From NCBI RefSeq assembly GCF_008364825.1, contig NZ_VTTO01000013.1:62001-126000 (forward strand): 64,000 bases of DNA. Reading direction: 5' to 3'. This stretch comes from Azospirillum sp. B21 (GTDB taxonomy: Bacteria > Pseudomonadota > Alphaproteobacteria > Azospirillales > Azospirillaceae). The position numbers were made by a program, and so were the translations under genes. Position 1 is the first letter of the stretch; every line of letters starts with the position of its first letter. Positions 51,702 to 60,684 of the stretch are shown here, in pieces. Under the pieces are notes generated by a model that saw nothing but the letters and a program-made list of their open reading frames with translations, was not told where the DNA came from and did not search any database.

Positions 51702-51800
51702 TCATTTCGAGAGTCCGCACTGGATGCGCTTCGCTGAGATGAGAATCGTCTGATGGATGCGGAAGAAGATCGCGAGGTTTTTCCAGTCACGCTGGGTCAT
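51702..51800 (-). CDS. Possible 32-residue basic peptide or transposase remnant
   Basis: A short frame from ATG 51800 (AGGAAAG directly upstream) to TGA 51702. It starts MTQRDWKNLAIFFRIHQTIL and ends with ISAKRIQCGLSK, a basic, helix-prone sequence. It could be a small gene or the tail of a lost transposase. It lies in a 477-bp region otherwise free of genes. Homologues not recognised. Confidence 0.25.
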   Translation of the reverse strand: MTQRDWKNLAIFFRIHQTILISAKRIQCGLSK

Positions 51801-52051
51801 CTTTCCTAAATATTCATTAAACACGCTCTAGGATTTTACGCATAGGCTTGAGTGCAGCAGTTGTAGAAATGGGAAAGGCCGAGCTTCCCGGAATCCAGGC
51901 CGCCGCCGGCAAGCTGTTAGTGTGCAAAACAGTCCGCTACCACCATTGTAAGCGTTGACCGAGAGGGTGGCGCGGGCGTACTTTTAACCAGCCGGTTAAA
52001 ACACCGCGGCCGCTCATTCGGCCGCCCGAGCCCGCCGGCCGGAGAAGACGC
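51801..52051. promoter_or_regulatory. Upstream region of the ABC/catabolic operon with TetR-type palindrome
   Basis: The notable element is at 51982-52001: TTTTAACC and GGTTAAAA around AGCC, a perfect 8-4-8 dyad 50 bp before the permease start. Its inner bases (TTAACCA-GC-CGGTTAA) follow the layout of the RutR box (TTGACCA-NN-TGGTCAA). The TetR regulator at 59995-60684, last gene of this cluster, is the obvious candidate ligand. TTGACC at 51956-51961 may be a -35. Confidence 0.6.
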
Positions 52052-52861
52052 ATGGAACGTCGCTCACGCTCGGGCGCAGCGCTGCGCCTGCTCAATTCCG
52101 ACTGGGTCCGCCCCATCCTGCTGATGGTCATCCTGCTGGTTCTGTGGGATCTGTCGGTCCGACTGTTCGGCGTGCCCGCCTATCTGGTGCCGAAGCCCGG
52201 CGACGTCGTGTTGGCGATGATCGACGAATGGCCGCGGCTGCTGTCCGAATCCGTCCCCACCTTCACGGCGACGCTGGGCGGCTTCGCGCTGTCGGTTCTG
52301 TTCGGCATTCCCATCGCGATGCTGATCGCCGGATCGCGCACGGTGGAGGCCTATGTCTACCCGCTGCTGGTCTTCTCGCAGTCGATCCCCAAAGTCGCGA
52401 TCGCGCCGCTGTTCGTGGTGTGGTTCGGCTTCGGCCTGATGCCGAAGGTGATCGCCGCCTTCCTGCTGGGTTTCTTCCCCGTCGTCGTCTCGGCGGTGCA
52501 GGGCTTCAAGTCGGTGGATGGCGAGATGATGGATCTGGCCCGCTCGATGAAGGCATCGCGGCTGCAGACCTTCCGGATGGTCTGCCTGCCGCATGCGCTG
52601 CCGGCGATCTTCGCGGGCCTGAAGGTCTCCATCACCCTGGCGGTGGTGGGGGCGGTGGTCGGCGAATTCGTCGGCTCCAACTCCGGCATCGGCTTCGTCC
52701 TGCAACGCTCCATCGGCAATTTCGAACTGCCCTTGATGTTCGCGGCGCTGACCGTGCTGGCATTGATGGGCGTGGTGCTGTTCTGGGTCATCGATGTGCT
52801 GGAACGCTTCGCCATCCCCTGGCACGCCAGCCAGCGCGACAAGTTCAGCCCCACCGTCTGA
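52052..52861 (+). CDS. ABC transporter permease (SsuC/TauC-like)
   Basis: A 269-residue inner-membrane permease with six hydrophobic helices and the binding-protein-dependent EAA loop (MMDLARSMKASRLQTFRMV followed by LPHALPAIFAGLKVS). It matches the nitrate/sulfonate/taurine/NMT1-type permeases. First gene of a transporter whose binding protein and ATPase follow at 53119 and 54185. The 257 bp before the binding-protein gene contain an inverted repeat pair. Confidence 0.92.
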   Translation: MERRSRSGAALRLLNSDWVRPILLMVILLVLWDLSVRLFGVPAYLVPKPGDVVLAMIDEWPRLLSESVPTFTATLGGFALSVLFGIPIAMLIAGSRTVEAYVYPLLVFSQSIPKVAIAPLFVVWFGFGLMPKVIAAFLLGFFPVVVSAVQGFKSVDGEMMDLARSMKASRLQTFRMVCLPHALPAIFAGLKVSITLAVVGAVVGEFVGSNSGIGFVLQRSIGNFELPLMFAALTVLALMGVVLFWVIDVLERFAIPWHASQRDKFSPTV

Positions 52862-52889
52862 GAGGTTATGAGTTTTTAGCGGCAATTGT

Positions 52890-52982
52890 CGGCCGTCATC
52901 CCCGCGAAGGCGGGGATCCAGGAGACTCCGCAATCAAGCGGCCGAAACGGATGGATTCCCGCCTTCGCGGGAATGACGGCCG
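52890..52982. repeat. REP-type inverted repeat pair inside the ABC operon
   Basis: Two near-complementary 30-bp units, the first from GGCCGTCATCCCCGCGAAGG and the second ending CGCGGGAATGACGGCCG, are separated by about 28 bp. Each unit is itself a small dyad (CCCGC-GAAG-GCGGG). Such elements fold in RNA and can hold back exonucleases, so that the upstream permease and downstream binding protein may accumulate at different levels. Confidence 0.8.
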
Positions 52983-53118
52983 AGAGGCGTGCCTGATGCA
53001 GACCGACGCTACCAGGTCCGAAACGCAGTTCCGAACTCCATTCACCGACAAGAACCCCGACGCCGCACAGCGCCGGCCGACGGGGCGATCCACCACCCAT
53101 GGGAGGACACCGGTCGTG

Positions 53119-54135
53119 ATGAAGAAAACAATCGTCGCGGCGCTCTGCGCCTTTGCCGCCTCCACCTTGCCGGCGCAGGCCGCCGACAAGGTGACGCTGA
53201 TGCTGAACTGGTATGTCTACGGCGAACACGCCCCCTTCTATTACGGCAAGGACAAGGGGCTGTACGAGGCCGAAGGGATCGACCTGGAAATCCAGGAGGG
53301 CCGCGGCTCGGCGGTGACGACGCAGCTGGTCGCCAGCAAAGGCGTCACCTTCGGCTATGTCGACGTGCCGACCATGATCAAAGCGGCGATGAAGGGCGCT
53401 CCGGTGACCTCGCCGGGTGTGCTTCTGCAGACCAGCCCGATGTCGGCGATGGGCTTCACCGAAAAGAACATCCGCAAGCCGGAAGACATCAGGAACCGCA
53501 TCGTCGCCATGACGCCGGGCGACAGCATGTCCCAGATTTGGCCATTGTTCCTGAAGAAGACCGGCCTGAAGGAGCGTGATTTCGAGGTGGTGTCGGGCGA
53601 TGCCCAGACCAAGCTGAACGCCGTCATCAACGGGCAGGCCGATCTGCTGCTGGGCTATGTCATGGACCAGAGCATGAAGATCAAGGACGCCACCGGCAAG
53701 TCGGTGACGCCGATCCGTTTCGCCGATTACGGCGTCAACATGGTCTCGTCGGGCATCATCGCCAACACCGACACGCTGAAGGACAACCCCGACCTCGTCC
53801 GCCGCTTCATGGCCGCCACCACCAAGGCGGTGGAGGAGGCGGAGAAGGCGCCGAAGGAGGCCGCGGCCGCCATCCTGAAGGCCAACCCGAAGGGCGGCAA
53901 GCCCGACACGCTGCAGGAAGGCTTCGAACTGACCATTCCGCTCTACCGCACCAAGGAGACGCATGGGATGCGGCCCTTCCAGGTCACCGACGCCAACATG
54001 AAGGAGACGGTGGACATGCTGGTCGAATATGGCGGGCTGGACGCCTCGGCCAAGGAGAACCCCAAGCGCTTCTACACCCGCGACTTCCTGCCGGCCGACC
54101 CCGCGGCGAAGGCGATGAACGCCGCCGCCAAGTGA
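53119..54135 (+). CDS. ABC transporter substrate-binding protein (NMT1/THI5-like)
   Basis: A 338-residue periplasmic protein with a Sec signal (MKKTIVAALCAFAASTLPAQ, cleaved after AQA). The mature start DKVTLMLNWYVYGEHAPFYY and KGLYEAEGIDLEIQEGRGSA is the NMT1/SsuA pattern used for pyrimidine precursors, sulfonates, riboflavin and other small molecules. ATG 53119 or GTG 53116 could serve as start; GGAGG lies upstream. Its ligand should be the substrate of the enzymes at 55213-59924. Confidence 0.9.
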   Translation: MKKTIVAALCAFAASTLPAQAADKVTLMLNWYVYGEHAPFYYGKDKGLYEAEGIDLEIQEGRGSAVTTQLVASKGVTFGYVDVPTMIKAAMKGAPVTSPGVLLQTSPMSAMGFTEKNIRKPEDIRNRIVAMTPGDSMSQIWPLFLKKTGLKERDFEVVSGDAQTKLNAVINGQADLLLGYVMDQSMKIKDATGKSVTPIRFADYGVNMVSSGIIANTDTLKDNPDLVRRFMAATTKAVEEAEKAPKEAAAAILKANPKGGKPDTLQEGFELTIPLYRTKETHGMRPFQVTDANMKETVDMLVEYGGLDASAKENPKRFYTRDFLPADPAAKAMNAAAK

Positions 54136-54184
54136 CCGACCCGTGGTGACTGACCGGCCCCCCGCAAGGCACGACGAGGAGAGC

Positions 54185-55009
54185 ATGGCACAGCCTCAGT
54201 TGAAACTGGTGGGCGAGGCGGAAACGCAGCGCCTGTCCGGCGCGCCGCTGATCCGCATCGACGGCGTGACCAAGACCTACCGCACCCGCGACGGCGAGGT
54301 GCCGTCGCTCCGCCCCATCACCTTCGACGTGCGGCCGGGGGAGTTCCTGGTGGTGGTCGGCCCGTCCGGCTGCGGCAAGTCCACCCTGCTGAAGATGCTG
54401 GCCGGGCTGCTGCCGGTCACCAGCGGCACCATCAGCATCGAAGGCGACACGGTGACGGAACCGCACGACGACACCGGCATCGTCTTCCAGAGCCCGACCC
54501 TGCTGGCCTGGCGGTCGGTGCTGCGCAACATCATGCTGCCGGTGGAAATCCGCCGCCTGCCGCGGGAGCGCTACCTGGAGCGCGCCCATAAGCTGATCGG
54601 GATGACCGGGCTGACGGGGTTCGAGAACAAATACCCCTGGCAGCTGTCGGGCGGCATGCAGCAGCGCGCCGCCCTGTGCCGGGCGCTGGTGCACGATCCG
54701 AAGATTCTGCTGATGGACGAGCCCTTCGGCGCGCTCGACGCCATGACCAGGGAGCGGATGAATGTCGAGCTGCAACGCATCCAGTTCGAGACCGGCAAGA
54801 CGGTGATCCTGATCACCCACTCCATTCCCGAAGCGGTGTTCCTGGCCGACCGGGTGATGGTGATGTCGGAACGCCCCGGCACCATCGCCGCCACCTACGA
54901 GGTCCCGCTGCCGCGCCCGCGGACGCTGGACGTCATGGGCGACCCGGTCTTCATCCAGCTGACCCAGACCATCCGCAAGCATTTCGCGGCGCAGGGGCAT
55001 TTGGATTAG
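54185..55009 (+). CDS. ABC transporter ATP-binding protein
   Basis: A 274-residue ATPase of the SsuB/TauB type. Walker A GPSGCGKSTLLKML, Q-loop FQSPTLLAWRSV, signature LSGGMQQRAALCRAL, Walker B ILLMDEPFGALD and the switch histidine in ILITHSIPEAVFLADR are complete. ATG 54185 has AGGAGAG upstream. It completes the importer with the two preceding genes. Confidence 0.93.
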   Translation: MAQPQLKLVGEAETQRLSGAPLIRIDGVTKTYRTRDGEVPSLRPITFDVRPGEFLVVVGPSGCGKSTLLKMLAGLLPVTSGTISIEGDTVTEPHDDTGIVFQSPTLLAWRSVLRNIMLPVEIRRLPRERYLERAHKLIGMTGLTGFENKYPWQLSGGMQQRAALCRALVHDPKILLMDEPFGALDAMTRERMNVELQRIQFETGKTVILITHSIPEAVFLADRVMVMSERPGTIAATYEVPLPRPRTLDVMGDPVFIQLTQTIRKHFAAQGHLD

Positions 55010-55029
55010 GGGCGCGATCAGGCCGCAAC

Positions 55030-55195
55030 GTTACACCCCCCACCCTAACCCTCCCCCGCCCTCGGCCGGCCAAAGGCCGGTCCGATCGCGGGGGAGGGAA
55101 CTTCCGCCGCTCCGCAAATACTCCCTCCCCTGCCCAGCGGGGGAGGGAAGGGGCCCATGCGCCAGCATGGGAAGGGTGGGGGCCAGTCACCATCA
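55030..55195. repeat. GC-rich dispersed intergenic repeat, copy 2 (long variant)
   Basis: Contains CACCCTAACCCTCCCCC, hairpin GGCCGGCC-AAA-GGCCGG, CGGGGGAGGGAACTTCCGCC and a further CCCTCCC...GGGGGAGGGA dyad. It resembles the repeats at 46794 and 57743 in order and wording but is longer. It separates the ABC transporter genes from the enzyme genes. Confidence 0.65.
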
Positions 55196-55212
55196 CCACG
55201 AAAGACCATCCT

Positions 55213-56577
55213 ATGCCCGCCCCCCGTCTCCGCATCCGCGCCATCGAGCTGTACGAGCGGCCCGTCCGCTTCGCGAAGCCGTTCCGCTTCGGCGCGGTGA
55301 CGGTGGAGGCCGCCTCGCAGGCCTTCGTCCGCACCTTGGTCGAGGTCGAAGGACAGGGTGAGGCCTGGGGCGCGACGGCCGAGATGATGATGCCGAAATG
55401 GTTCGACAAGCGTCCGGACCGCAGCCCGGCCGACACGGTGGACGGCCTGCGCCGCTCGCTGATCGAGGCGCACGACGCCTATCTGTCCGACAGCCGCCTC
55501 GACACCGCCTTCGGCCATCACGCCGCCTTCACGCCGACGCTGGAGCCGAAGCTGGCCGCTGCCTTCGGGCCGGCGCAGATCGACAAGGCGGTGCTGGACG
55601 GGCTGCTGCAGGTGCTGGGGCTGAATGCGTTCCAGGGATTGGGCGCCAATGTCGCTGGGCTGGATGCGCGGCTGGCGCCCGATCTCGCCGGGTTCGATCT
55701 GGATGGCTTTCTTCGCGGGCTTTCCCCGCTCGGAGAGGTGGAACTGCGCCACACGGTCGGGCTGCTCGACAAAGCGGAAGACCTGCACGCTCTGCTGAAG
55801 CGCTCACCGCTGCGCTGGTTCAAGATCAAGCTGGGCGGCGACGTGTCCGCCGATGTCGAGCGGCTCACCGAACTGGCCGCCGTGCTTGAGGAGGCCGTCC
55901 CCGGCTACCGCGCCACGCTGGACGGCAACGAGCAGTATCGCGATGCGGACCATGTCGACGAGCTTCTCGACCGGATCGACGCCGCCCCGGCGCTGGCCGG
56001 CTTCCGCAAGGCGCTCGCCTATCTGGAGCAGCCCATCACGCGGGAGGCGGCGCTCGCCCGGCCGCTGGGCACGGTGGCGGAACGCATCCCGGTCATCATC
56101 GACGAGTCCGACGACGGTTACGACGCCTTCCCGCGCGCCCGCGCCATGGGCTATCCCGGCGTGTCGTCCAAATCCTGCAAGGGCCTGTACAAGGCGATGC
56201 TCAACCGCGCCCGCTGTGGGGCGTGGGGGCCGCCGCACTTCATCTCCGCCGAGGACCTGACCTGTCAGGCCGGGCTGTCGGTGCAGCAGGACACCGCGCT
56301 GGTCGCCTTCCTCGGCATCCCGCATGCCGAACGCAACGGCCACCAGTATGGCGAGGGCTTCGACAATCCCGAAGAGGGCGCCGCCTTCCTCGCTGCCCAT
56401 CCCGGTTTCTACGCCCGCGATGCCACCGGCACGGTCCGGCTCGCCACCGGCAGCGGCCGGCTGCCGACGGCGCCGCTGTTCCACCCCGGATACGCTCATG
56501 CGGCCGATCCCAACTGGTCCGGCCTGTCCCCCCTTTCAAACCCGACATCAGCGCTTTCCGAAGGAGTTCCCCCATGA
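55213..56577 (+). CDS. Enolase-superfamily (mandelate racemase/muconate cycloisomerase) enzyme
   Basis: A 454-residue enolase-superfamily protein, which would abstract a proton alpha to a carboxylate and catalyse dehydration or racemisation of an acid sugar or similar. The capping domain is about residues 5-125; barrel motifs are K-x-K in [11 protein letters not shown], and metal-ligand candidates in [21 protein letters not shown] and [12 protein letters not shown], followed by [14 protein letters not shown]. The length exceeds typical family members (370-420), mainly by a C-terminal tail. It overlaps the next gene by ATGA. Substrate unknown. Confidence 0.83.
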   Translation: MPAPRLRIRAIELYERPVRFAKPFRFGAVTVEAASQAFVRTLVEVEGQGEAWGATAEMMMPKWFDKRPDRSPADTVDGLRRSLIEAHDAYLSDSRLDTAFGHHAAFTPTLEPKLAAAFGPAQIDKAVLDGLLQVLGLNAFQGLGANVAGLDARLAPDLAGFDLDGFLRGLSPLGEVELRHTVGLLDKAEDLHALLKRSPLRWFKIKLGGDVSADVERLTELAAVLEEAVPGYRATLDGNEQYRDADHVDELLDRIDAAPALAGFRKALAYLEQPITREAALARPLGTVAERIPVIIDESDDGYDAFPRARAMGYPGVSSKSCKGLYKAMLNRARCGAWGPPHFISAEDLTCQAGLSVQQDTALVAFLGIPHAERNGHQYGEGFDNPEEGAAFLAAHPGFYARDATGTVRLATGSGRLPTAPLFHPGYAHAADPNWSGLSPLSNPTSALSEGVPP

Positions 56578-57725
56578 GCACCAAGCGCCTTGGCCTCATC
56601 ATGCACGGCGTCACCGGGCGGATGGGCATGAACCAGCACCTGATCCGCTCGATCCTGGCGATCCGCGCCCAGGGTGGCGTCACCCTCTCCGACGGCTCGC
56701 GCGTCATGCCCGACCCGATCCTCGTCGGCCGCAATGCCGAGAAGATGCAGGAGCTGGCCCGCCGCCACGGCATCGAGCGCTGGAGCGACAATCTCGACAC
56801 CGCGCTGGAAAACCGCGACGACGTGATCTTCTTCGATGCCGGCACCACCCAGATGCGCCCGACCCTGCTGGAAAAGGCGATCCGCGCCGGCAAGCACGTC
56901 TATTGCGAAAAGCCCATCGCCACCAATCTGGACGAGGCGTTGCGCGTCGTCCGGCTGGCGAATGAGGCCGGGGTGAAGAACGGCACGGTGCAGGACAAGC
57001 TGTTCCTGCCGGGACTGGAGAAGCTGCGCATGCTGCGCGACAGCGGCTTCTTCGGCCGCATGCTGTCGGTGCGCGGCGAGTTCGGCTACTGGGTGTTCGA
57101 GGGCGACTGGCAGCCGGCGCAGCGCCCGTCCTGGAACTACCGGGACGAGGATGGCGGCGGCATCATCCTCGACATGATCTGCCACTGGCGCTACGTGCTC
57201 GACAACCTGTTCGGGCAGGTGAAGAGCATCTCCTGCCTCGGCGCCACCCATATCCCGGAACGCTGGGACGAAAAGGGCAAGCCCTACAAGGCCACCGCCG
57301 ACGACGCCGCCTATGCGATGTTCGAGCTTGAGGGCGGGGTGATCGCCACCATCAATTCGTCCTGGTGCACGCGGGTCTATCGCGACGATCTGGTGACCTT
57401 CCAGGTCGACGGCACCAACGGTTCGGCGGTTGCCGGCCTGACCGACTGCGTGATCCAGCCGCGCCAGGGCACCCCGCGCCCGGTGTGGAACCCCGACCAG
57501 AAGCAGACCATCGACTTCTACGACACCTGGCAGCCGGTGCCGGACAATGCCGTGTTCGACAACGGCTTCAAGGTGCAGTGGGAGTCCTTCATCCGCCATG
57601 TGGTGGAGGATGCGCCGTACAAGCACGGCCTGATCGAAGGCGCCAAGGGCGTCCAGCTGGTGGAATGCGCGCTGCAGAGCTGGCGCGAGCGCCGCTGGGT
57701 GGACGTGCCGGCGATCGGGGGGTGA
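56574..57725 (+). CDS. Gfo/Idh/MocA family oxidoreductase
   Basis: A 383-residue NAD(P)-dependent sugar/inositol-type dehydrogenase. The N-terminal fold [20 protein letters not shown] is an unusual variant of the dinucleotide loop (GVTGRMG); [20 protein letters not shown] carries the conserved EKP with the catalytic lysine, and [20 protein letters not shown] has the aspartate-x-x-histidine pair. It probably oxidises a hydroxyl of a sugar or cyclitol acid to a ketone. Start overlaps the enolase-superfamily gene by ATGA, implying coupling. Confidence 0.9.
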   Translation: MSTKRLGLIMHGVTGRMGMNQHLIRSILAIRAQGGVTLSDGSRVMPDPILVGRNAEKMQELARRHGIERWSDNLDTALENRDDVIFFDAGTTQMRPTLLEKAIRAGKHVYCEKPIATNLDEALRVVRLANEAGVKNGTVQDKLFLPGLEKLRMLRDSGFFGRMLSVRGEFGYWVFEGDWQPAQRPSWNYRDEDGGGIILDMICHWRYVLDNLFGQVKSISCLGATHIPERWDEKGKPYKATADDAAYAMFELEGGVIATINSSWCTRVYRDDLVTFQVDGTNGSAVAGLTDCVIQPRQGTPRPVWNPDQKQTIDFYDTWQPVPDNAVFDNGFKVQWESFIRHVVEDAPYKHGLIEGAKGVQLVECALQSWRERRWVDVPAIGG

Positions 57726-57742
57726 TGAGCGTCGGCTGACGA

Positions 57743-57870
57743 TGCCCCCTCCCTAACCCTCCCCCACCTTCGGTGGGAGAGGGAACTCCGCCGCTCCTTT
57801 GCATAACTCTCGCCAAGCGTCCAACCCCCTCTCCCGCGAAGCGGGGGAGGGATGGGGAGGGGGCTCGCCT
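57743..57870. repeat. GC-rich dispersed intergenic repeat, copy 3
   Basis: The first 53 bp repeat 46794-46846 with one difference; the rest (CCCCTCTCCCGCGAAGCGGG region) forms a further hairpin like that in copy 2. It lies between the dehydrogenase and DUF993 genes of the same operon. Confidence 0.7.
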
Positions 57871-57897
57871 CCGCGACTTTTCCAGGAACACCATCCC

Positions 57898-59058
57898 ATG
57901 CCCACCATCCGCCTCCCCCGCCCCGACCGCAGCATCGAGAGCTACACCCTCGCCCCGCCGCGCGGCTTTCCCGCCCGCACCGAACGGCCGCTGACCCGCA
58001 TCGCCTTCGCCGCCGCCCACATGGTCGCCGACCCGCTGGCGGACGGCGATCCGTGGCTTGCCCCCGCCATCGACTGGGACCGCACCATCGCCTTCCGCGA
58101 GCATCTGTGGGACCTCGGTCTCGGCGTCGCCGAGGCGATGGACACCGCGCAGCGGGGCATGGGACTTGACTGGCCGACCTCGCTGGAGCTGATCCGGCGC
58201 TCGCTGTCGGCGGCGAAGGCGCGCGGCGGGGTCATCGCCTGTGGCGCCGGTACCGACCATCTGCCGCCGGAGAACGCCCGCGGCATCGACGACGTGATCC
58301 GCGCCTACGAGGAGCAGATCGAAGCGATCGAGGATCTCGACGGCCGCATCATCCTGATGGCATCGCGCGCGCTGGCCCGCGTCGCCAAGGGGCCGGAGGA
58401 TTATGCCCGCGTCTATGGCCGCATCCTGTCGCAGGTGAAGCGGCCGGTGATCCTGCATTGGCTGGGCGACATGTTCGATCCGGCGCTGGCCGGCTATTGG
58501 GGCACCAGCGACATCGACGGGGCGATGGACACCGCGCTGTCGATCATCGGCGATTTCGCGCCCAAGGTGGACGGCATCAAGATCTCGCTGCTCGACAAGG
58601 ACAAGGAGATCGTCATGCGGCGGCGGCTTCCGGACGCCGTGCGCATGTATACGGGGGACGATTTCAATTACGCGGAGCTGATCGCCGGCGACGGGCAGCA
58701 TCATTCCGACGCGCTGCTCGGCATCTTCGACGCCATCGCGCCGGCCGCAGCATCGGCACTGGCCCATCTGGCCGAGGGCGACGAGGCGGCGTTCCACGAC
58801 ATCCTCGCCCCTACCGTTCCGCTGTCGCGCCATATCTTCAAGGCGCCGACCCGCTTCTACAAGACCGGCGTCGTGTTCATGGCCTATCTGAACGGCCATC
58901 AGGACCATTTCACCATGGTCGGCGGGCAGGAGAGCACGCGCTCCACGCTGCATCTGGCCGAGCTGTTCCGTCTGGCCGACAAGGCCGGGCTGCTGTCCGA
59001 CCCGGACCGCGCGGCGCAGCGGATGGCGGCGGTGCTGGCGGTGCGGGGGATTTCGTGA
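57898..59058 (+). CDS. DUF993, dihydrodipicolinate-synthase-like TIM-barrel protein
   Basis: A 386-residue protein of the DUF993 family, distantly related to dihydrodipicolinate synthase/aldolases. Characteristic blocks: RIAFAAAHMVADPL, IDWDRTIAFREHLWDLGLGV, GVIACGAGTDHLPP, RPVILHWLGDMFDPALAGYW, APKVDGIKISLLDKDKEI (with a lysine placed like the Schiff-base lysine), and YTGDDFNYAELIAGDGQHHS. A class I aldolase role on a keto-sugar acid would fit its place after a dehydrogenase and before an isomerase, but no DUF993 chemistry can be stated. ATG 57898 with AGGAA upstream; stop and next start overlap (TGATG). Confidence 0.83.
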   Translation: MPTIRLPRPDRSIESYTLAPPRGFPARTERPLTRIAFAAAHMVADPLADGDPWLAPAIDWDRTIAFREHLWDLGLGVAEAMDTAQRGMGLDWPTSLELIRRSLSAAKARGGVIACGAGTDHLPPENARGIDDVIRAYEEQIEAIEDLDGRIILMASRALARVAKGPEDYARVYGRILSQVKRPVILHWLGDMFDPALAGYWGTSDIDGAMDTALSIIGDFAPKVDGIKISLLDKDKEIVMRRRLPDAVRMYTGDDFNYAELIAGDGQHHSDALLGIFDAIAPAAASALAHLAEGDEAAFHDILAPTVPLSRHIFKAPTRFYKTGVVFMAYLNGHQDHFTMVGGQESTRSTLHLAELFRLADKAGLLSDPDRAAQRMAAVLAVRGIS

Positions 59059-59924
59059 TGCGCGACTTCTCAGAGGATCACCGCTGGTTGTCGATCAACA
59101 CCGCGACGGTCCGCAAGCAGGGCGATCTGGTGGAGATTCTCGACGCCTGCACCCGCCGCGGCATCCGCGCCATCTCGCCCTGGCGCGATCAGGTGGCGGC
59201 GGTGGGGCTCGACGCCGCGCTGCGGGCGGTGCGGTCGGGGGAACTGGCGTTGTCCGGCTATTGCCGCGGCGGCATGTTCCCGGCCGACCCGTCCAAGGCT
59301 GCGGAGGTGCGCGACGACAACCGCCGTGCGGTGGACGAGGCGGCGGCGCTGGGGGCGGTGTGCCTCGTGCTGGTGGTGGGCGGACTGCCGCAATATTCCC
59401 GCCCCGGATCGGCGCCCAGCAAGGACATCGCGTTGGCCCGCTCGCAGGTGGAGGACGGCATCGCCGAACTGCTGGACTATGCCCGCAAGGCCGGCATGCC
59501 GCTGGCGATCGAGCCGCTGCACCCGATGTACGCCGCCGACCGCGCCTGCGTGAATACGATGGCCCAGGCGCTCGACCTCTGCGACCGGCTGGACCCGGCG
59601 CGGACCGGGGCGCTGGGGGTGGCGGTCGACGTCTATCATGTCTGGTGGGATCCGCAGCTGGAGGCGCAGATCCGCCGCGCCGGTAGTGAGAGGCTGCTGG
59701 CCTTCCATGTCTGCGACTGGCTGGTGCCGACGACCGACCTGCTGCTCGACCGCGGCATGATGGGCGACGGCGTCATCGACATCCCGCGCATCCGCGGCTG
59801 GGTCGAGGAGTGCGGCTTCTCCGGCTGGTCGGAGGTGGAGATCTTCTCGCAAAACAACTGGTGGGAGCGGCCGATGGGCGAGGTGCTGGACACCTGCATC
59901 GACCGGCACCGTAGCGTGGTTTGA
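59058..59924 (+). CDS. Sugar phosphate isomerase/epimerase (AP endonuclease 2 family)
   Basis: A 288-residue xylose-isomerase-like TIM barrel. Seen: ISPWRDQVAAVGLDAALRAV, SGYCRGGMFPADPSKAAEVR, LAIEPLHPMYAADRACVNTM with the metal-binding glutamate and histidine, VAVDVYHVWWDPQLEAQI with aspartate and histidine, and AFHVCDWLVP and EVEIFSQNNWWERP at the end. Metal ligands are consistent with an active isomerase, epimerase or dehydratase on a keto-sugar. Translationally coupled to DUF993. Confidence 0.88.
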   Translation: MRDFSEDHRWLSINTATVRKQGDLVEILDACTRRGIRAISPWRDQVAAVGLDAALRAVRSGELALSGYCRGGMFPADPSKAAEVRDDNRRAVDEAAALGAVCLVLVVGGLPQYSRPGSAPSKDIALARSQVEDGIAELLDYARKAGMPLAIEPLHPMYAADRACVNTMAQALDLCDRLDPARTGALGVAVDVYHVWWDPQLEAQIRRAGSERLLAFHVCDWLVPTTDLLLDRGMMGDGVIDIPRIRGWVEECGFSGWSEVEIFSQNNWWERPMGEVLDTCIDRHRSVV

Positions 59925-59994
59925 ATTCGCCGGCCGACGCTCTACCATCGGGGAAGACCGCCCCTTACCCGTACCGCAGGAGCCGGCTTCCCGC

Positions 59995-60684
59995 ATGGAC
60001 AGCCTGACCGACGCACCCGAGCCGGTGCCGCCCGCACCGACGCCGAACAAAGCCGCCGCGCCGGCCAAGGCGACCCGTGATCCGGAGGGGACGCGGGCCC
60101 GCATCATGGCCGCCGCGACGGAGGAGTTCGCGCGCTATGGTCTGGGCGGCGCCCGCATCGACCGCATCGCCGAGCAGGCAGGCACCAACAAGCGCATGCT
60201 CTACTATCATGTCGGCAACAAGGAGGAGCTGTATCTGGCGGTCCTCGAGGGGGCCTATGCCCATATCCGTGCCACCGAACGCACGCTGAACCTGGAAATG
60301 CTGGACCCGCCCGACGCGATCGCGCGGCTGATCGAGTTCACGTGGCAGTATTTCATCGATCACCCAGAATTCATGGCCCTGCTGAACACCGAGAACCTGC
60401 ACCGGGCGGAGTTGCTGAAGACCTCCGCCCATGTCCAGTCGATGCATTCGCCCTTCGTCCAGATGATCGCCGACGTGCTGGCGCGCGGGGTGGAACTGGG
60501 GGTGTTCAGGGCCGGGGTGGATGCGGTGCAGCTCTACATTTCCATCGCCGGCCTGTCCTATTTCTACCTGTCCAACGTCCACACCCTGTCCGTCATCTTC
60601 GGCCGCGACCTGCTGGCCGAGCCGGCGCGGGAGGAGCGGCTTGCCCATATGGTGGAACTGGTTCTGAAGGCGTTGCGGCCCTAA
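59995..60684 (+). CDS. TetR/AcrR family regulator
   Basis: A 229-residue regulator with a proline/alanine-rich head, a TetR helix-turn-helix (RARIMAAATEEFARYGLGGA, IAEQAGTNKRMLYYHVGNKEE) at about 25-85, and a RutR-like ligand domain (LNLEMLDPPDAIARLIEFTW, HPEFMALLNTENLHRAELLK). It ends the operon and overlaps the convergent acyl-CoA dehydrogenase gene by 4 bp at the stops. I infer that it represses the operon through the palindrome at 51982-52001. Confidence 0.88.
   Translation: MDSLTDAPEPVPPAPTPNKAAAPAKATRDPEGTRARIMAAATEEFARYGLGGARIDRIAEQAGTNKRMLYYHVGNKEELYLAVLEGAYAHIRATERTLNLEMLDPPDAIARLIEFTWQYFIDHPEFMALLNTENLHRAELLKTSAHVQSMHSPFVQMIADVLARGVELGVFRAGVDAVQLYISIAGLSYFYLSNVHTLSVIFGRDLLAEPAREERLAHMVELVLKALRP

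Noticed and set aside
51733-51775. TPP riboswitch-like CTGAGATGAGA stretch upstream of an NMT1-type ABC operon
   Set aside because: The second conserved block (ACCTGATCTGG...GCCAGCGTAGGGAA) is absent and the stretch is about 280 bp from the gene.
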